Shown: piece by piece, positions 33,862 through 41,690 of the stretch | How positions within the stretch are numbered: the first letter of the stretch is position 1 | Layout: each line of letters begins with the position of its first letter | DNA from: Hymenobacter gummosus | GTDB lineage: Bacteria > Bacteroidota > Bacteroidia > Cytophagales > Hymenobacteraceae | NCBI RefSeq assembly: GCF_003970915.1 | Contig: NZ_RXOF01000012.1 | Coordinates: 124,001 to 188,000 of the forward strand | DNA length: 64,000 bases | Reading direction: 5' to 3' | Position numbers and translations under genes: made by a program | Notes under the pieces: generated by a model | What the model was told of the DNA's origin: nothing | What the model saw: only the letters and a program-made list of their open reading frames with translations | Database searches by the model: none

Positions 33862-34845
33862 CATGGTCGACTTCTTCTTCAGGCCCAGCTCGATGAGGCG
33901 CTCATTCAGGAACTCACCGGCGGTAATGTCTTCCTGCTGCTTGGGGTTGTCGGGGGTCACGCAGCTGTCGAGGGCGGCCAGGCTCATTTCGGAGCGCGGG
34001 TGCATGAAGAACGGGATGCTGTAGCGCGAGGAGTTCATTTTCTCGCGGGGCGGGTTCACCACGCGGTGAATGGTGCTCTTGAGCACGCCGTTGGTGAGGC
34101 GCTGCAGCATGTCGCCCACGTTCACCACAATCTGGTCGGGCAGGGCGGTGATGGGAATCCACTTCCCGTCGCGGCGCTTCACCTGCAGGCCGTCGGCCGA
34201 GGCGCCCATCAGCAGCGTGATGAGGTTGATGTCGCCGTGTTCGGCGGCGCGCACGGCGTCGGCCGGCACCTCATCGGGGTTTTCGATGGGGTAGTAGTGA
34301 ATGGGGCGCAGAATGCTGTTGCCGTTGCGCACCTTGTCGTCGAAGTAGTTTTCCGGCAGGTTCAGGTACAGGGCAATGGCGCGCAGCACGTCCTTGCCGG
34401 CGGCTTCCAGGGTTTTGTAGGTGGTCAGCGAGGTAGTGGCGAAGCTGTCGACCTCCTTGGGCCAGATGTTATCGGGGTACTCTTTGCCGATGGGGTCCGA
34501 GGGGTCGTCGACCTCCTGGCCCACGTGGTAGAACTCCTTCAGGTCGCCGGTGTTGCGGCCCTTGGCGTGCTCCTTGCCCTTGCTCACGTAGCCGCGCTGG
34601 CCGGCCAGCTCCGGCTTTTCGTACTGCTGCTTTACCTCGTCGGGGAGGCTGAAAAAGGCTTTCACGTCGGCGTACAGCTTCTGGGTCTGCTCGTCGTTGA
34701 GGCCGTGGTTTTTCAGGGCGATGAAGCCGATGTTCTGGTAGGCTTCGCCGAGCTGCTGCACAAATTTTGCCTTGCGCTCCGGGTCACCGGAGCGGAAATC
34801 CGCCAGGTCCAGCGAGGGGATTTCCTCCAACAGTTTTTCGCTCAT
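33859..34845 (-). CDS. 2-oxoglutarate/Fe(II)-dependent oxygenase (isopenicillin N synthase family)
   Basis: A 328-residue cytoplasmic dioxygenase. The iron ligands are His203 and Asp205 (AEHGDINLITLLMG) and His260 (STIHRVVNPP). Arg274/Ser276 (SSRYSIPFF) would hold 2-oxoglutarate. The N-terminal DIOX_N part has IGFIALKNHGL and the RGYVSKGKEH segment. The substrate is unknown. The frame is open much further upstream, but ATG 34845 (MSEKLLEEIPSLDL) is the family start. Confidence 0.87.
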   Translation of the reverse strand: MSEKLLEEIPSLDLADFRSGDPERKAKFVQQLGEAYQNIGFIALKNHGLNDEQTQKLYADVKAFFSLPDEVKQQYEKPELAGQRGYVSKGKEHAKGRNTGDLKEFYHVGQEVDDPSDPIGKEYPDNIWPKEVDSFATTSLTTYKTLEAAGKDVLRAIALYLNLPENYFDDKVRNGNSILRPIHYYPIENPDEVPADAVRAAEHGDINLITLLMGASADGLQVKRRDGKWIPITALPDQIVVNVGDMLQRLTNGVLKSTIHRVVNPPREKMNSSRYSIPFFMHPRSEMSLAALDSCVTPDNPKQQEDITAGEFLNERLIELGLKKKSTM

Positions 34846-34987
34846 AGCGAGTGGGAATTTCGTTTGGGGAACGTCTTTTTCGTAGTTCGGCAAGATACTT
34901 AAAATCTGATTGCCATTTTTGGAACTCCGGGCCCGTATACGGCCAGCGTACTCACTTCCACCGCGTTCCAAACACAGCCTTTTGCTC

Positions 34988-35818
34988 ATGCACAAATCCC
35001 TCTGCCTGCTCGGCCTCGCCGCCCTGAGCCTGGCCGCCTGCGACACCTCCAAGCAGCAAGCCGACACCTCCGCCGCCACCGCCGAAACCGTGACGACCAC
35101 GGCCAGCAACACGGCCGCCACCCAGGAAAAGAACGGCATCCGCCTCACCCCGTTCACCGACTCGCCCAAGTTTGCCTCGGCCGCCCTGCGCCTGAACACG
35201 CCCGCCGCCGGTGCCACCGTGCCCAGCGGGGCCGTCAGCTTCGACTACGACCTGACCAACTTCCAGCTGACCAAGATGACCGGCGGCCTGCACGCCGAGC
35301 ACATGGCCAACTCGGCCCAGGGCCAGCACATCCACAACATCGTGGACAACCAGCCCTACACCGCCCACTACACCACCGAATTCACCAAGAATATTCCCGA
35401 CGGCCAGCACGTGGTGCTGTCGTTCCTCTCGCGCTCCTACCACGAGAGCCTGAAGCACCGCACCGCCTACGATTTGCGCGTGGTGACGGTGGGCAAGCCC
35501 GCCGCTCAGCCGCTCAACGTGGATTTGAAGGCGCCGCACATGTTCTACAGCCGGCCCAAGGACGTGTACTCCGGCAACGACACCAAGAGCGTGATGCTGG
35601 ACTTCTACCTCGTCAACACCACCCTCTCGCCCGACGGCAACAAGGTGCGCGCCACCATCAACGGCACCGAGTTCCTGCTCGACCAGTGGGCCCCCTACAT
35701 GATGGAAGGCCTGCCTGCGGGCGAAAACAACATCAAGCTGGAGCTGATTGACGGCGACGGAAAGCCGGTGCCCGGCCCGTTCAACACGGTTACGCGCACC
35801 TTCACGCTGCAGCCGTAG
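34988..35818 (+). CDS. Histidine-containing lipoprotein of unknown function
   Basis: 276 residues with a lipoprotein signal (LGLAALSLAAC, Cys18). After a Thr/Ala-rich linker come two beta-domain-like segments. The central one is histidine-rich (GGLHAEHMANSAQGQHIHNI, DNQPYTAHYT), which suggests metal binding. Similar proteins are common in Bacteroidota but have no known role. It is divergent from the oxygenase with a 142-bp gap. A palindromic element with a terminator follows. Confidence 0.65.
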   Translation: MHKSLCLLGLAALSLAACDTSKQQADTSAATAETVTTTASNTAATQEKNGIRLTPFTDSPKFASAALRLNTPAAGATVPSGAVSFDYDLTNFQLTKMTGGLHAEHMANSAQGQHIHNIVDNQPYTAHYTTEFTKNIPDGQHVVLSFLSRSYHESLKHRTAYDLRVVTVGKPAAQPLNVDLKAPHMFYSRPKDVYSGNDTKSVMLDFYLVNTTLSPDGNKVRATINGTEFLLDQWAPYMMEGLPAGENNIKLELIDGDGKPVPGPFNTVTRTFTLQP

Positions 35819-35841
35819 CGGTTCCGATTTGGGGATAGAAT

Positions 35842-36042
35842 GTCATCCTGAGCTTGCGAAGGACCTTCCTCCTACCCCGCAGCGCTGCTGCCGACGAAGT
35901 GCAGACTTAATTATATCAAGACGAAGAAGCGCCACTCCCAGTGCTGGGGGCGGCGCTTTTGTTATGGGTAAAAGAGCGTTGGTACTTCGTCGGCAGCAGC
36001 GGTGCGGGGTAGGAGGAAGGTCCTTCGCAAGCTCAGGATGAC
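35842..36042. repeat. GTCATCCTGAG-type palindromic element with 59-bp arms
   Basis: Arms 35842-35900 and 35984-36042 are reverse complements with one mismatch in 59 bp (start GTCATCCTGAGCTTGCGAAG). The centre carries a strong terminator hairpin. It occupies most of the 332-bp gap between the lipoprotein and sigma-factor genes; the remaining 36043-36150 shows nothing certain. Confidence 0.85.
35927..35960. terminator. Terminator inside the 35.8-36.0 kb element
   Basis: AAGCGCC(A)CTCCCAG pairs with CTGGGGG(C)GGCGCTTTT, a GC-rich stem with a TTTT tail. It is well placed to end the lipoprotein transcript. Confidence 0.7.
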
Positions 36043-36150
36043 AGACAAGTCAAGGCGTGAGAGACATAGTATTTATCCAATAACTAAACTGGACCTTTAG
36101 CAGTACAACGCAGACACACCAGCGGCGCTGCCGCTTTACCAACTACTGCG

Positions 36151-36699
36151 TTGTTGCCGTCTGCTATTCCTCCGGCCGAGCTGGAGCTTATTCGTCGCCT
36201 TACTGCTCGCGAAGAGGCCGCAATGACGACCTTCTACGACTTCTACGGCCGCACGCTTTACCGCATCATCCGCGCTTTCGTCGGCAGCGACGAGGCGGCC
36301 GAGGACGTGCTGCAGGACAGCCTGGTGAAAATCTGGAACGCCTTCTACAGCTACGACGCCACCCGGGGCCGGCTCTACACCTGGGCCGTCAACATCTGCC
36401 GCCACCAGGCCCTCGACCACCTGCGCGCCGCCCAGGCCCGCGGCGCCGGCCGCACCGACACCTGGGACGAGCTGCCGAGCACCACCCAGCCCGCCATAAC
36501 CGGCGGCTTCGTACCCGAGCACCTCGACGTGCGCGCTTGCCTGGCCTACCTGCGCCCCGCCTACCGCCGCGTGCTGGAGCTGCGCTACTTCGACGGGCTG
36601 AAGCTGGAGGAAGTGGCCGAGGTGCTGGACCTCCCCCTGGGCACCGTGAAAACCCACCAGCGCCAGGCCCTGCGCCAGCTGGCCAGCCTCTGGCGCTAG
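36151..36699 (+). CDS. ECF-family RNA polymerase sigma factor
   Basis: A 182-residue sigma-70 factor of the extracytoplasmic-function class. Region 2 runs from about 22 to 90 (LYRIIRAFVGSDEAAEDVLQ, then VKIWNAFYSYD). Region 4 lies at about 130-178 (RVLELRYFDGLKLEEVAEVL, GTVKTHQRQALRQL). No anti-sigma factor gene is adjacent, which is unusual; the next gene is a convergent histidine kinase. The start is a TTG, with another TTG one codon later and no ATG upstream in frame, so the N-terminus is uncertain. Confidence 0.88.
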   Translation: MLPSAIPPAELELIRRLTAREEAAMTTFYDFYGRTLYRIIRAFVGSDEAAEDVLQDSLVKIWNAFYSYDATRGRLYTWAVNICRHQALDHLRAAQARGAGRTDTWDELPSTTQPAITGGFVPEHLDVRACLAYLRPAYRRVLELRYFDGLKLEEVAEVLDLPLGTVKTHQRQALRQLASLWR

Positions 36700-36732
36700 C
36701 ACAAAGCCCACTGCACCGCCGCCATAGCCCGC

Positions 36733-36788
36733 TGCCCAAACGCCCGGCCCGCCCTCCACTGCGAGAAGGCGGGCCGGGCGTTTGGGCA
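36733..36788. terminator. Bidirectional terminator between sigma-factor and kinase genes
   Basis: A perfect 21-bp stem (TGCCCAAACGCCCGGCCCGC at its start) with a 14-nt loop, between convergent genes. Confidence 0.8.
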
Positions 36789-36943
36789 TTGGACCCTGGT
36801 TTGGCGGAGCCCCACGGGCCGGCCGGGCTTGGCGCTGGGAAATAGGGGGCGGTAGAAGAGCAACCCGGGGATTCGGCGCGGGTTGGACGGTGGGGCGGGC
36901 ACGCGCCCTGGGGTAGCAGTTAGCAGCGGTACCCGGGGGCTGC

Positions 36944-39900
36944 CTAGCGGTGGCGCGGAAACCGGACGATAAACGTGCTGCCCTGGCCGATCTGGCTGTG
37001 CACCTCGATGCGCCCGCCCACGTGCTCGACCATGCGCTTGACCATGTACAGCCCCACGCCCGCCCCCTCCACGTGGGTGTGGTAGCGGCGAAACATCCCG
37101 AACAGCTCCGTTTGCCGGGCCAGGTCAATACCCAGGCCGTTGTCCTGCACTTCCAGCACGGGTTGCTGAGCCTCCAGGCGGCAGCGCACGTGCACCACCG
37201 GCGGCCGCTCCGGGGAGCGGTACTTGAGCGCGTTGCTGAGCAGATTGTAGATAACCGAGCGCACCGTTTTGGCCGGCACGCGCAGCGTTGGGCAGGCGGC
37301 CACGTCGACGTGCACTTCGGCCCGGGCCACGCTCAGCAGCGGGGCCAGGTCCAGCTCGACGCCGTCGATGATGAAGGCCAGATCGACCGGGGCGGCCGAC
37401 TCCAGCTCGGGCTGCAGGCGGGTAATTTCCGTCAGGTGGCCCAGCGTGGCGCGGAACCGCTCGATGGAGTCCTGCATCAGCGTCAGCACGTGGCCCGCCG
37501 TGTCGGTCCAGATACCCGTCGTGGCTTCATCCCGCAGCACGCCCAGCAGCCCGTCGAGGTTGGTGATGGGCGCTTTCAAATCGTGCGAGGCGGTGTAGAC
37601 GAAGGTGTCCAGGTCGGAATTGGTGTGGCTGAGGCGGGTGTTGCTGGTCAGCAGCTCCTCGTTGGCCGCCAGCAATTCCTCGTTGGTAGCCGCCAGCTCC
37701 TCGTTGAGGGCGGCCAGCTCCTCGTGCAGCTCCTGCACCTGCTGCCGGGCCAGCACCTGCTCGGTGACTTCGTAGAGGAACACGGCCACGCCCACGATGC
37801 GGCCCTGCTCGCGGTAGGCCTGGTAGGTGAAGTTGAAGTAGCGCGGCTGGCCGGGGCGGTCGGGGTGCGGGGCCACGGGCAGGACGTACTCCACGCCGGT
37901 GTAGGTGTCGCCCGTTTGGTACACGCGGTCCAGCAGGCCGATAAGATTGGCACTGAAGGCGTCGGGGTAGGCCTCGCCCACGAGGCGGCCGCGCAGGTTC
38001 TCGCCCGGAAACAGGCGGGCAAAGGAGGCGTTGAAGTAGTCGATCTGGTGGTCCGGCTCGCGCAGCAGGCAGATGGCGGCCGGGGCCTGCTCGAAGATGC
38101 GGATCAGGTCCTGGCGCTCCTGGGCCCGGCGTTCGGCCGCGGCCAGCAGCTCGGCCTGCAGGGCTTCGGTCTGCAGGCGGCGCTGCACCCGCTCGCTCAC
38201 CTCGAAGCCGAAGATTACTACGCCGTCGACGGTGCCGGCCGCGTCGTAGCGGGCCTGGTAGATGAAATCGAAGTAGCGGTGCTGCACCTGCCCGTCGGGG
38301 CCCGCAAAGGGGATGGGAAACTCCTGGCCCTCGAACGTTTCGCCCGTGCGGTACACCTTCCGCAATGCGTCGGCAAGGGGAGTGTCGGCCAACTCGGGCA
38401 CGGCTGCCAGCACGGGCCGGCCCAGCAGCTCCCGCTCGGGGAACATGGCCTGGTAGTCGTCGTTGAGCAGCTCGAACACCAGCTCCGGGCCGTCGAGCAG
38501 GGCAATGGCGGCGGGGGCTTCCTGCACCAGCCGCTCCACGCGCCGGCTTTGCTGGCGCAGCTGCCGGGTGCGCTCCTGCACCCGGGCCTCCAGCTCCTGA
38601 TTCAGTTGTTCCAATTGCCGACGAGCCAGCACCTGGGCCGTCACCTCGTTGGCCACCACCATGGCCCCGTCGATGCGGCCGTCGGCGGCGTACACGGGCA
38701 CGTACACGAAGTCCCAGTACACGGTTTCGCGCTGGCCGTTGCGGTCGTGCTGGGCTTCCATGGCGTGGGCCACGTGGGTTTCGCCGCTGGCCATGACGTG
38801 GTCGAGCAGCTGCTCGTAGCCCATGCCGGCCACCTCGGGCAGGGCCTCGAACAGCCCCTTGCCGATCAGCTGCTCCTGGGTGCGGCCCCAGAGCCGGGCC
38901 ACCGTGGCGTTGGCCAGCTCGATGGTGTAGCGCGGCCCCCGGTACACGGCAATGGCCACGGGGGCCTGCTCGAAGATGCGCTGCAGCTCGCCGCGCTGGC
39001 GCTCGGCCGCGGCGCGGGCGGCTTCGGCCTCCCGGGTACGGGTCTGCAGCTGCTCGTTCAGCTCCTGAATCTGCCGGCGCGCCTGCACCTGCTCACTCAC
39101 CTCCACGGCCACGTCCACCACGCCCAGCACGGCACCCTGAGCGTCGTAGATGGGCTGGTAGACGAAGTTGTAGTAGGTAGTCTGGAGTCGGCCGTCGCGC
39201 AGCATGGTGGCGGGCGTTTCGGTACCCGTCACCGGTACCTGGGTGCGCAGCACCTGGCGCAGCAGCTCGTCGAAGCCCTGGCCCTGCAGCTCGGGCAGGG
39301 CCTCCAGCAGCGGGCGGCCCAGCACCTGCGCCGGCGTGCGGCCCCATACGGCGGCCATGTGCTCGGTGACCGTGGTGATGCGCAGCTCCTCGCCCTGAAA
39401 CAGGCCGATGGCCACCGGCGCCTGCGTGAGCAGGGCCTGCAGCAGGTTCCGCTCGCGCTCGGTGTGGGCGCGGGCGGCCTGCAGCTCCTCGTTGAGCCGC
39501 TGCACCTGCTGGCGGGCCTCCACCAGCTCGGTCACGTCCACGGCGAAGTTGAGCACTTCCGTTACCGCGCCGCTGGCGTCGCGGATGGGCTGGAAGGAGG
39601 TGCGGTAGTAGCGGCGCTGCAGCTGGCCGGTGCCGGCAAAATCGGCCCAGGCCTCGGCTTCCGGCGCGTCGTACGGCTCACCGGTCTGGTACACCTGGTC
39701 GAACAGCTCGTAAAAGCCCTGGCCTTCCAGCTCGGGAATCACCTCGCGGATGCTGCGCCCCAGCGTGGTGCGGGCCGGAAACAGCCGCTCGTACTCGGGG
39801 TTGACCAGGTCGTACACGTGCTCGGGGCCGCGCAGCAGGGCAATGTTGGCCGGCATCTGCATCAGCACCTGGGTCAGGCGCTGGCGCTGGGCTTCGGCCT

Positions 39901-40342
39901 CGGCCCGGGCGGCCTGCTCGCGGGCCTGGCTTTCGCGCAGGGCCTGCTCGGCGGCTGGGCGGGGCTGCTCGTTGGTGGCGGCGAAGCTGACCACCAGCAG
40001 CTCGTCGCAGCGCTGGGCCGTGAGCTGGAAATGCCCGTCGAGGCCGTCGGCCGGGTAGCTGGCCGGGTGGGGCTGCGCCTGCCCGCTCAGAAACGCCTGG
40101 CGGCATTGCTCGAATACGCCATCGGCCACCGCCGCCGGGAACAAGACCCGCAGCGACGCGGCGGGCACCTCGGGCTGCCGGAACAGGCGCTGGCCGGCCG
40201 GATTGAGGTAGGCCCAGGCGAAGTCGGTGAGCACGCCGTCGGACGCGTATACCGGCCGTAGCAGCGCTACGGCGGTCAGGGAAATAGATACCAACGTGTC
40301 CAGCAGGCCAGCCGGACGGTCGGGGAGGGCAGTAGAAAGCAT
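36944..40342 (-). CDS. Six-PAS soluble histidine kinase
   Basis: 1132 residues with no signal peptide or membrane helix, so a cytoplasmic sensor. Six PAS-type segments follow one another, each ending in a short coiled coil. Repeated markers are PANIALLRGPEHVYDLVNP, PVAIGLFQGEEL, PVAIAVYRGPRY, PAAIALLDGPELVF and PAAICLLREPDHQIDYFN. A Glu/Asn-rich coiled coil (ELAALNEELAATNEELLAAN) leads into HisKA with phospho-acceptor His920 (SHDLKAPI). The ATPase domain shows NLLSNALKYRS, VQDNGLGID and GVGLYMVKRMVEHVGG. No response regulator is adjacent. The ATG at 40342 is chosen over a TTG five codons upstream. A 42-bp palindrome array lies about 330 bp upstream. Confidence 0.9.
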   Translation of the reverse strand: MLSTALPDRPAGLLDTLVSISLTAVALLRPVYASDGVLTDFAWAYLNPAGQRLFRQPEVPAASLRVLFPAAVADGVFEQCRQAFLSGQAQPHPASYPADGLDGHFQLTAQRCDELLVVSFAATNEQPRPAAEQALRESQAREQAARAEAEAQRQRLTQVLMQMPANIALLRGPEHVYDLVNPEYERLFPARTTLGRSIREVIPELEGQGFYELFDQVYQTGEPYDAPEAEAWADFAGTGQLQRRYYRTSFQPIRDASGAVTEVLNFAVDVTELVEARQQVQRLNEELQAARAHTERERNLLQALLTQAPVAIGLFQGEELRITTVTEHMAAVWGRTPAQVLGRPLLEALPELQGQGFDELLRQVLRTQVPVTGTETPATMLRDGRLQTTYYNFVYQPIYDAQGAVLGVVDVAVEVSEQVQARRQIQELNEQLQTRTREAEAARAAAERQRGELQRIFEQAPVAIAVYRGPRYTIELANATVARLWGRTQEQLIGKGLFEALPEVAGMGYEQLLDHVMASGETHVAHAMEAQHDRNGQRETVYWDFVYVPVYAADGRIDGAMVVANEVTAQVLARRQLEQLNQELEARVQERTRQLRQQSRRVERLVQEAPAAIALLDGPELVFELLNDDYQAMFPERELLGRPVLAAVPELADTPLADALRKVYRTGETFEGQEFPIPFAGPDGQVQHRYFDFIYQARYDAAGTVDGVVIFGFEVSERVQRRLQTEALQAELLAAAERRAQERQDLIRIFEQAPAAICLLREPDHQIDYFNASFARLFPGENLRGRLVGEAYPDAFSANLIGLLDRVYQTGDTYTGVEYVLPVAPHPDRPGQPRYFNFTYQAYREQGRIVGVAVFLYEVTEQVLARQQVQELHEELAALNEELAATNEELLAANEELLTSNTRLSHTNSDLDTFVYTASHDLKAPITNLDGLLGVLRDEATTGIWTDTAGHVLTLMQDSIERFRATLGHLTEITRLQPELESAAPVDLAFIIDGVELDLAPLLSVARAEVHVDVAACPTLRVPAKTVRSVIYNLLSNALKYRSPERPPVVHVRCRLEAQQPVLEVQDNGLGIDLARQTELFGMFRRYHTHVEGAGVGLYMVKRMVEHVGGRIEVHSQIGQGSTFIVRFPRHR

Positions 40343-40557
40343 GAAGGAGCGCGGCAACGACTCTACTAATACCGGAAATTACGCAGGGTTTACGGAAGTG
40401 CGGTCGGCACGGCTACGCGGCTTCGGATACCCGCCGCTGGCGCCTGCTGACCCCGCTTCGCGGCCGGAGGCACGGGTAGGGCGCGCCAGCATGAATTCCG
40501 GTACGGCAGTAAGCCACGCAAATAACCAATCGAACCCTGCCTATCCGCGCAGCAACA

Positions 40558-40586
40558 GGCCCGCCCCTGGTTGCAGAGGGCGGGCC
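40558..40586. terminator. GC-rich hairpin in the spacer upstream of the PAS kinase
   Basis: GGCCCGCCC at 40558-40566 pairs with GGGCGGGCC at 40578-40586 around an 11-nt loop. It lies between the palindrome array and the kinase gene and could end the transcript from the 41570 gene. Confidence 0.4.
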
Positions 40587-40624
40587 CGGCCATTGGTGAG
40601 TACAAATCAGGTAAGGGGCAGCTA

Positions 40625-40852
40625 GTTACAGGCAGCCGGAGCCGGCGGTAGCGGCGGTCGGAGCCGCTTACAACCGGTTGTAGCGGCTGCCGCCCGAGGG
40701 AAAAGCCTGTTACAACCGGTTGAGACGTCCTTTGACCGAGGTGAATAGTAGGTGCAACCGGTTGTAAGCCCCGCAAACCGTGGAAAAAGGCGGTTACAAC
40801 CGGTTGTAAGCTATGTTGCCGCTGGAAAATGGCAGTTACAACCGGTTGTAAC
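40625..40852. repeat. 42-bp tandem array carrying five CAACCGGTTG palindromes in exact phase
   Basis: The perfect 10-bp palindrome CAACCGGTTG begins at 40671, 40713, 40755, 40797 and 40839, exactly 42 bp apart. Most copies extend to TTACAACCGGTTGTAA. The 32-bp intervals share a weaker motif (GGAAAA, then GGC and GTTA) but otherwise differ. A sixth, degenerate unit keeps GTTACA in the same phase at 40625. The minus strand reads as a 14-residue repeat (LQPVVT plus eight variable residues). The rest of the 40343-40868 gap holds only the hairpin at 40558-40586. Confidence 0.9.
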
Positions 40853-40868
40853 CGCACGGCGCCACTAC

Positions 40869-41570
40869 TTAGGCGTCCTGCTCCTTACCGGCGCGGTTGG
40901 CGGCGCGCTTCGCGTTGGAGTCGGGCAGCTCGTCGTAGTTGAAGAAGGCGCGGGCGTGGTGCGGGGCGTCGTGGAACTGGGCCAGGGCCGTGCAATGCAC
41001 CAGCCACAGGCCCCCGCAGAGGTCGACCCAACTCTCGCCCAGGTCGCCGATGGTGTCGGCGGCTTCCTTCTGGCCGCTGTCCTGCTGCTGGCGGGCGGCC
41101 TGCAGCTCGGTGAGCAGGGCGCGGCCGGCGGTAGCGTCGGCCGCGCCGATTTCGGCCTGCCGGCTTTCCAGCTCGCGCAGCAGCACTTCCAGCCGGATGG
41201 GCAGCTCGGCGGCGTCGGCCTTGGTGATGCCGCTCAGGCCCAGGGGCAGCAGGGCCTTCAGCTCGGCCGGGCGCTTGCGAAACTTGGGCTTGAGGGTCAC
41301 GTCGTGGGTTTCGCGCGCCCACTCGCGGATGCTGGCCGTGACTTCCTTGGTGCCCCGGGTGCGGGCCAGGGCGGTGCCGCCCTGGCTGCCGCGCTCGGTT
41401 ACGTCTTCGCCGAGGGCGGCCAGCAGCTTGCCGAAGGCAGCAGCCTGGGCCTTGAGGGCGGCGTTGTCGGTTTTGAGCAGGGCCCCGTGCGTGTAGCGGG
41501 CAAAGCTCAGGAAAGTGGCCCGGGAAGCCCGGATGTGGAGGAAATGGTTTTTGTACGGCGCTTCGTACAT
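40869..41570 (-). CDS. Conserved cytoplasmic protein of unknown function
   Basis: 233 residues starting MYEAPYKNHFLHIRASRAT. No signal peptide or membrane helix is seen. The chain is mostly helical, with Ala/Glu/Gln-rich segments (ESRQAEIGAADATAGRALL, LQAARQQQDSGQKEAADTIG). There is a conserved-looking WVDLCGGLWLVHCTALAQFHD near the C-terminus (broken here by one residue in quoting). The family is not recognised. It starts 121 bp downstream of a T9SS cargo gene on the same strand. Confidence 0.6.
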   Translation of the reverse strand: MYEAPYKNHFLHIRASRATFLSFARYTHGALLKTDNAALKAQAAAFGKLLAALGEDVTERGSQGGTALARTRGTKEVTASIREWARETHDVTLKPKFRKRPAELKALLPLGLSGITKADAAELPIRLEVLLRELESRQAEIGAADATAGRALLTELQAARQQQDSGQKEAADTIGDLGESWVDLCGGLWLVHCTALAQFHDAPHHARAFFNYDELPDSNAKRAANRAGKEQDA

Positions 41571-41690
41571 GGTGGGAAAGAGAAAAAGTGGGAAATGGAC
41601 AACGAGCAATAGGTGTGCGGGCAGATAGGGAGCAGGGGAGCAACTTAGGGATTCGGCGCGGCCCGGGCAAGGGGCCGGGGCGCGCAGGGG

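Noticed and set aside
36950-40261. A 1103-codon open frame on the plus strand opposite the PAS kinase
   Set aside because: Composition is that of a GC-rich antisense shadow (His/Gly/Gln/Val-rich, no domain), and it exactly mirrors the well-supported kinase.
40625-40852. CRISPR array
   Set aside because: The repeat is only 10-16 bp, it is a perfect palindrome, the intervals are related to one another, and there are no cas genes.
40390-40857. Possible 155-codon gene with LQPVVT repeats
   Set aside because: Starts with GTG inside the array, and the last half has no protein-like character. The palindromic repeat gives similar reading on the other strand. Kept only as a finding.
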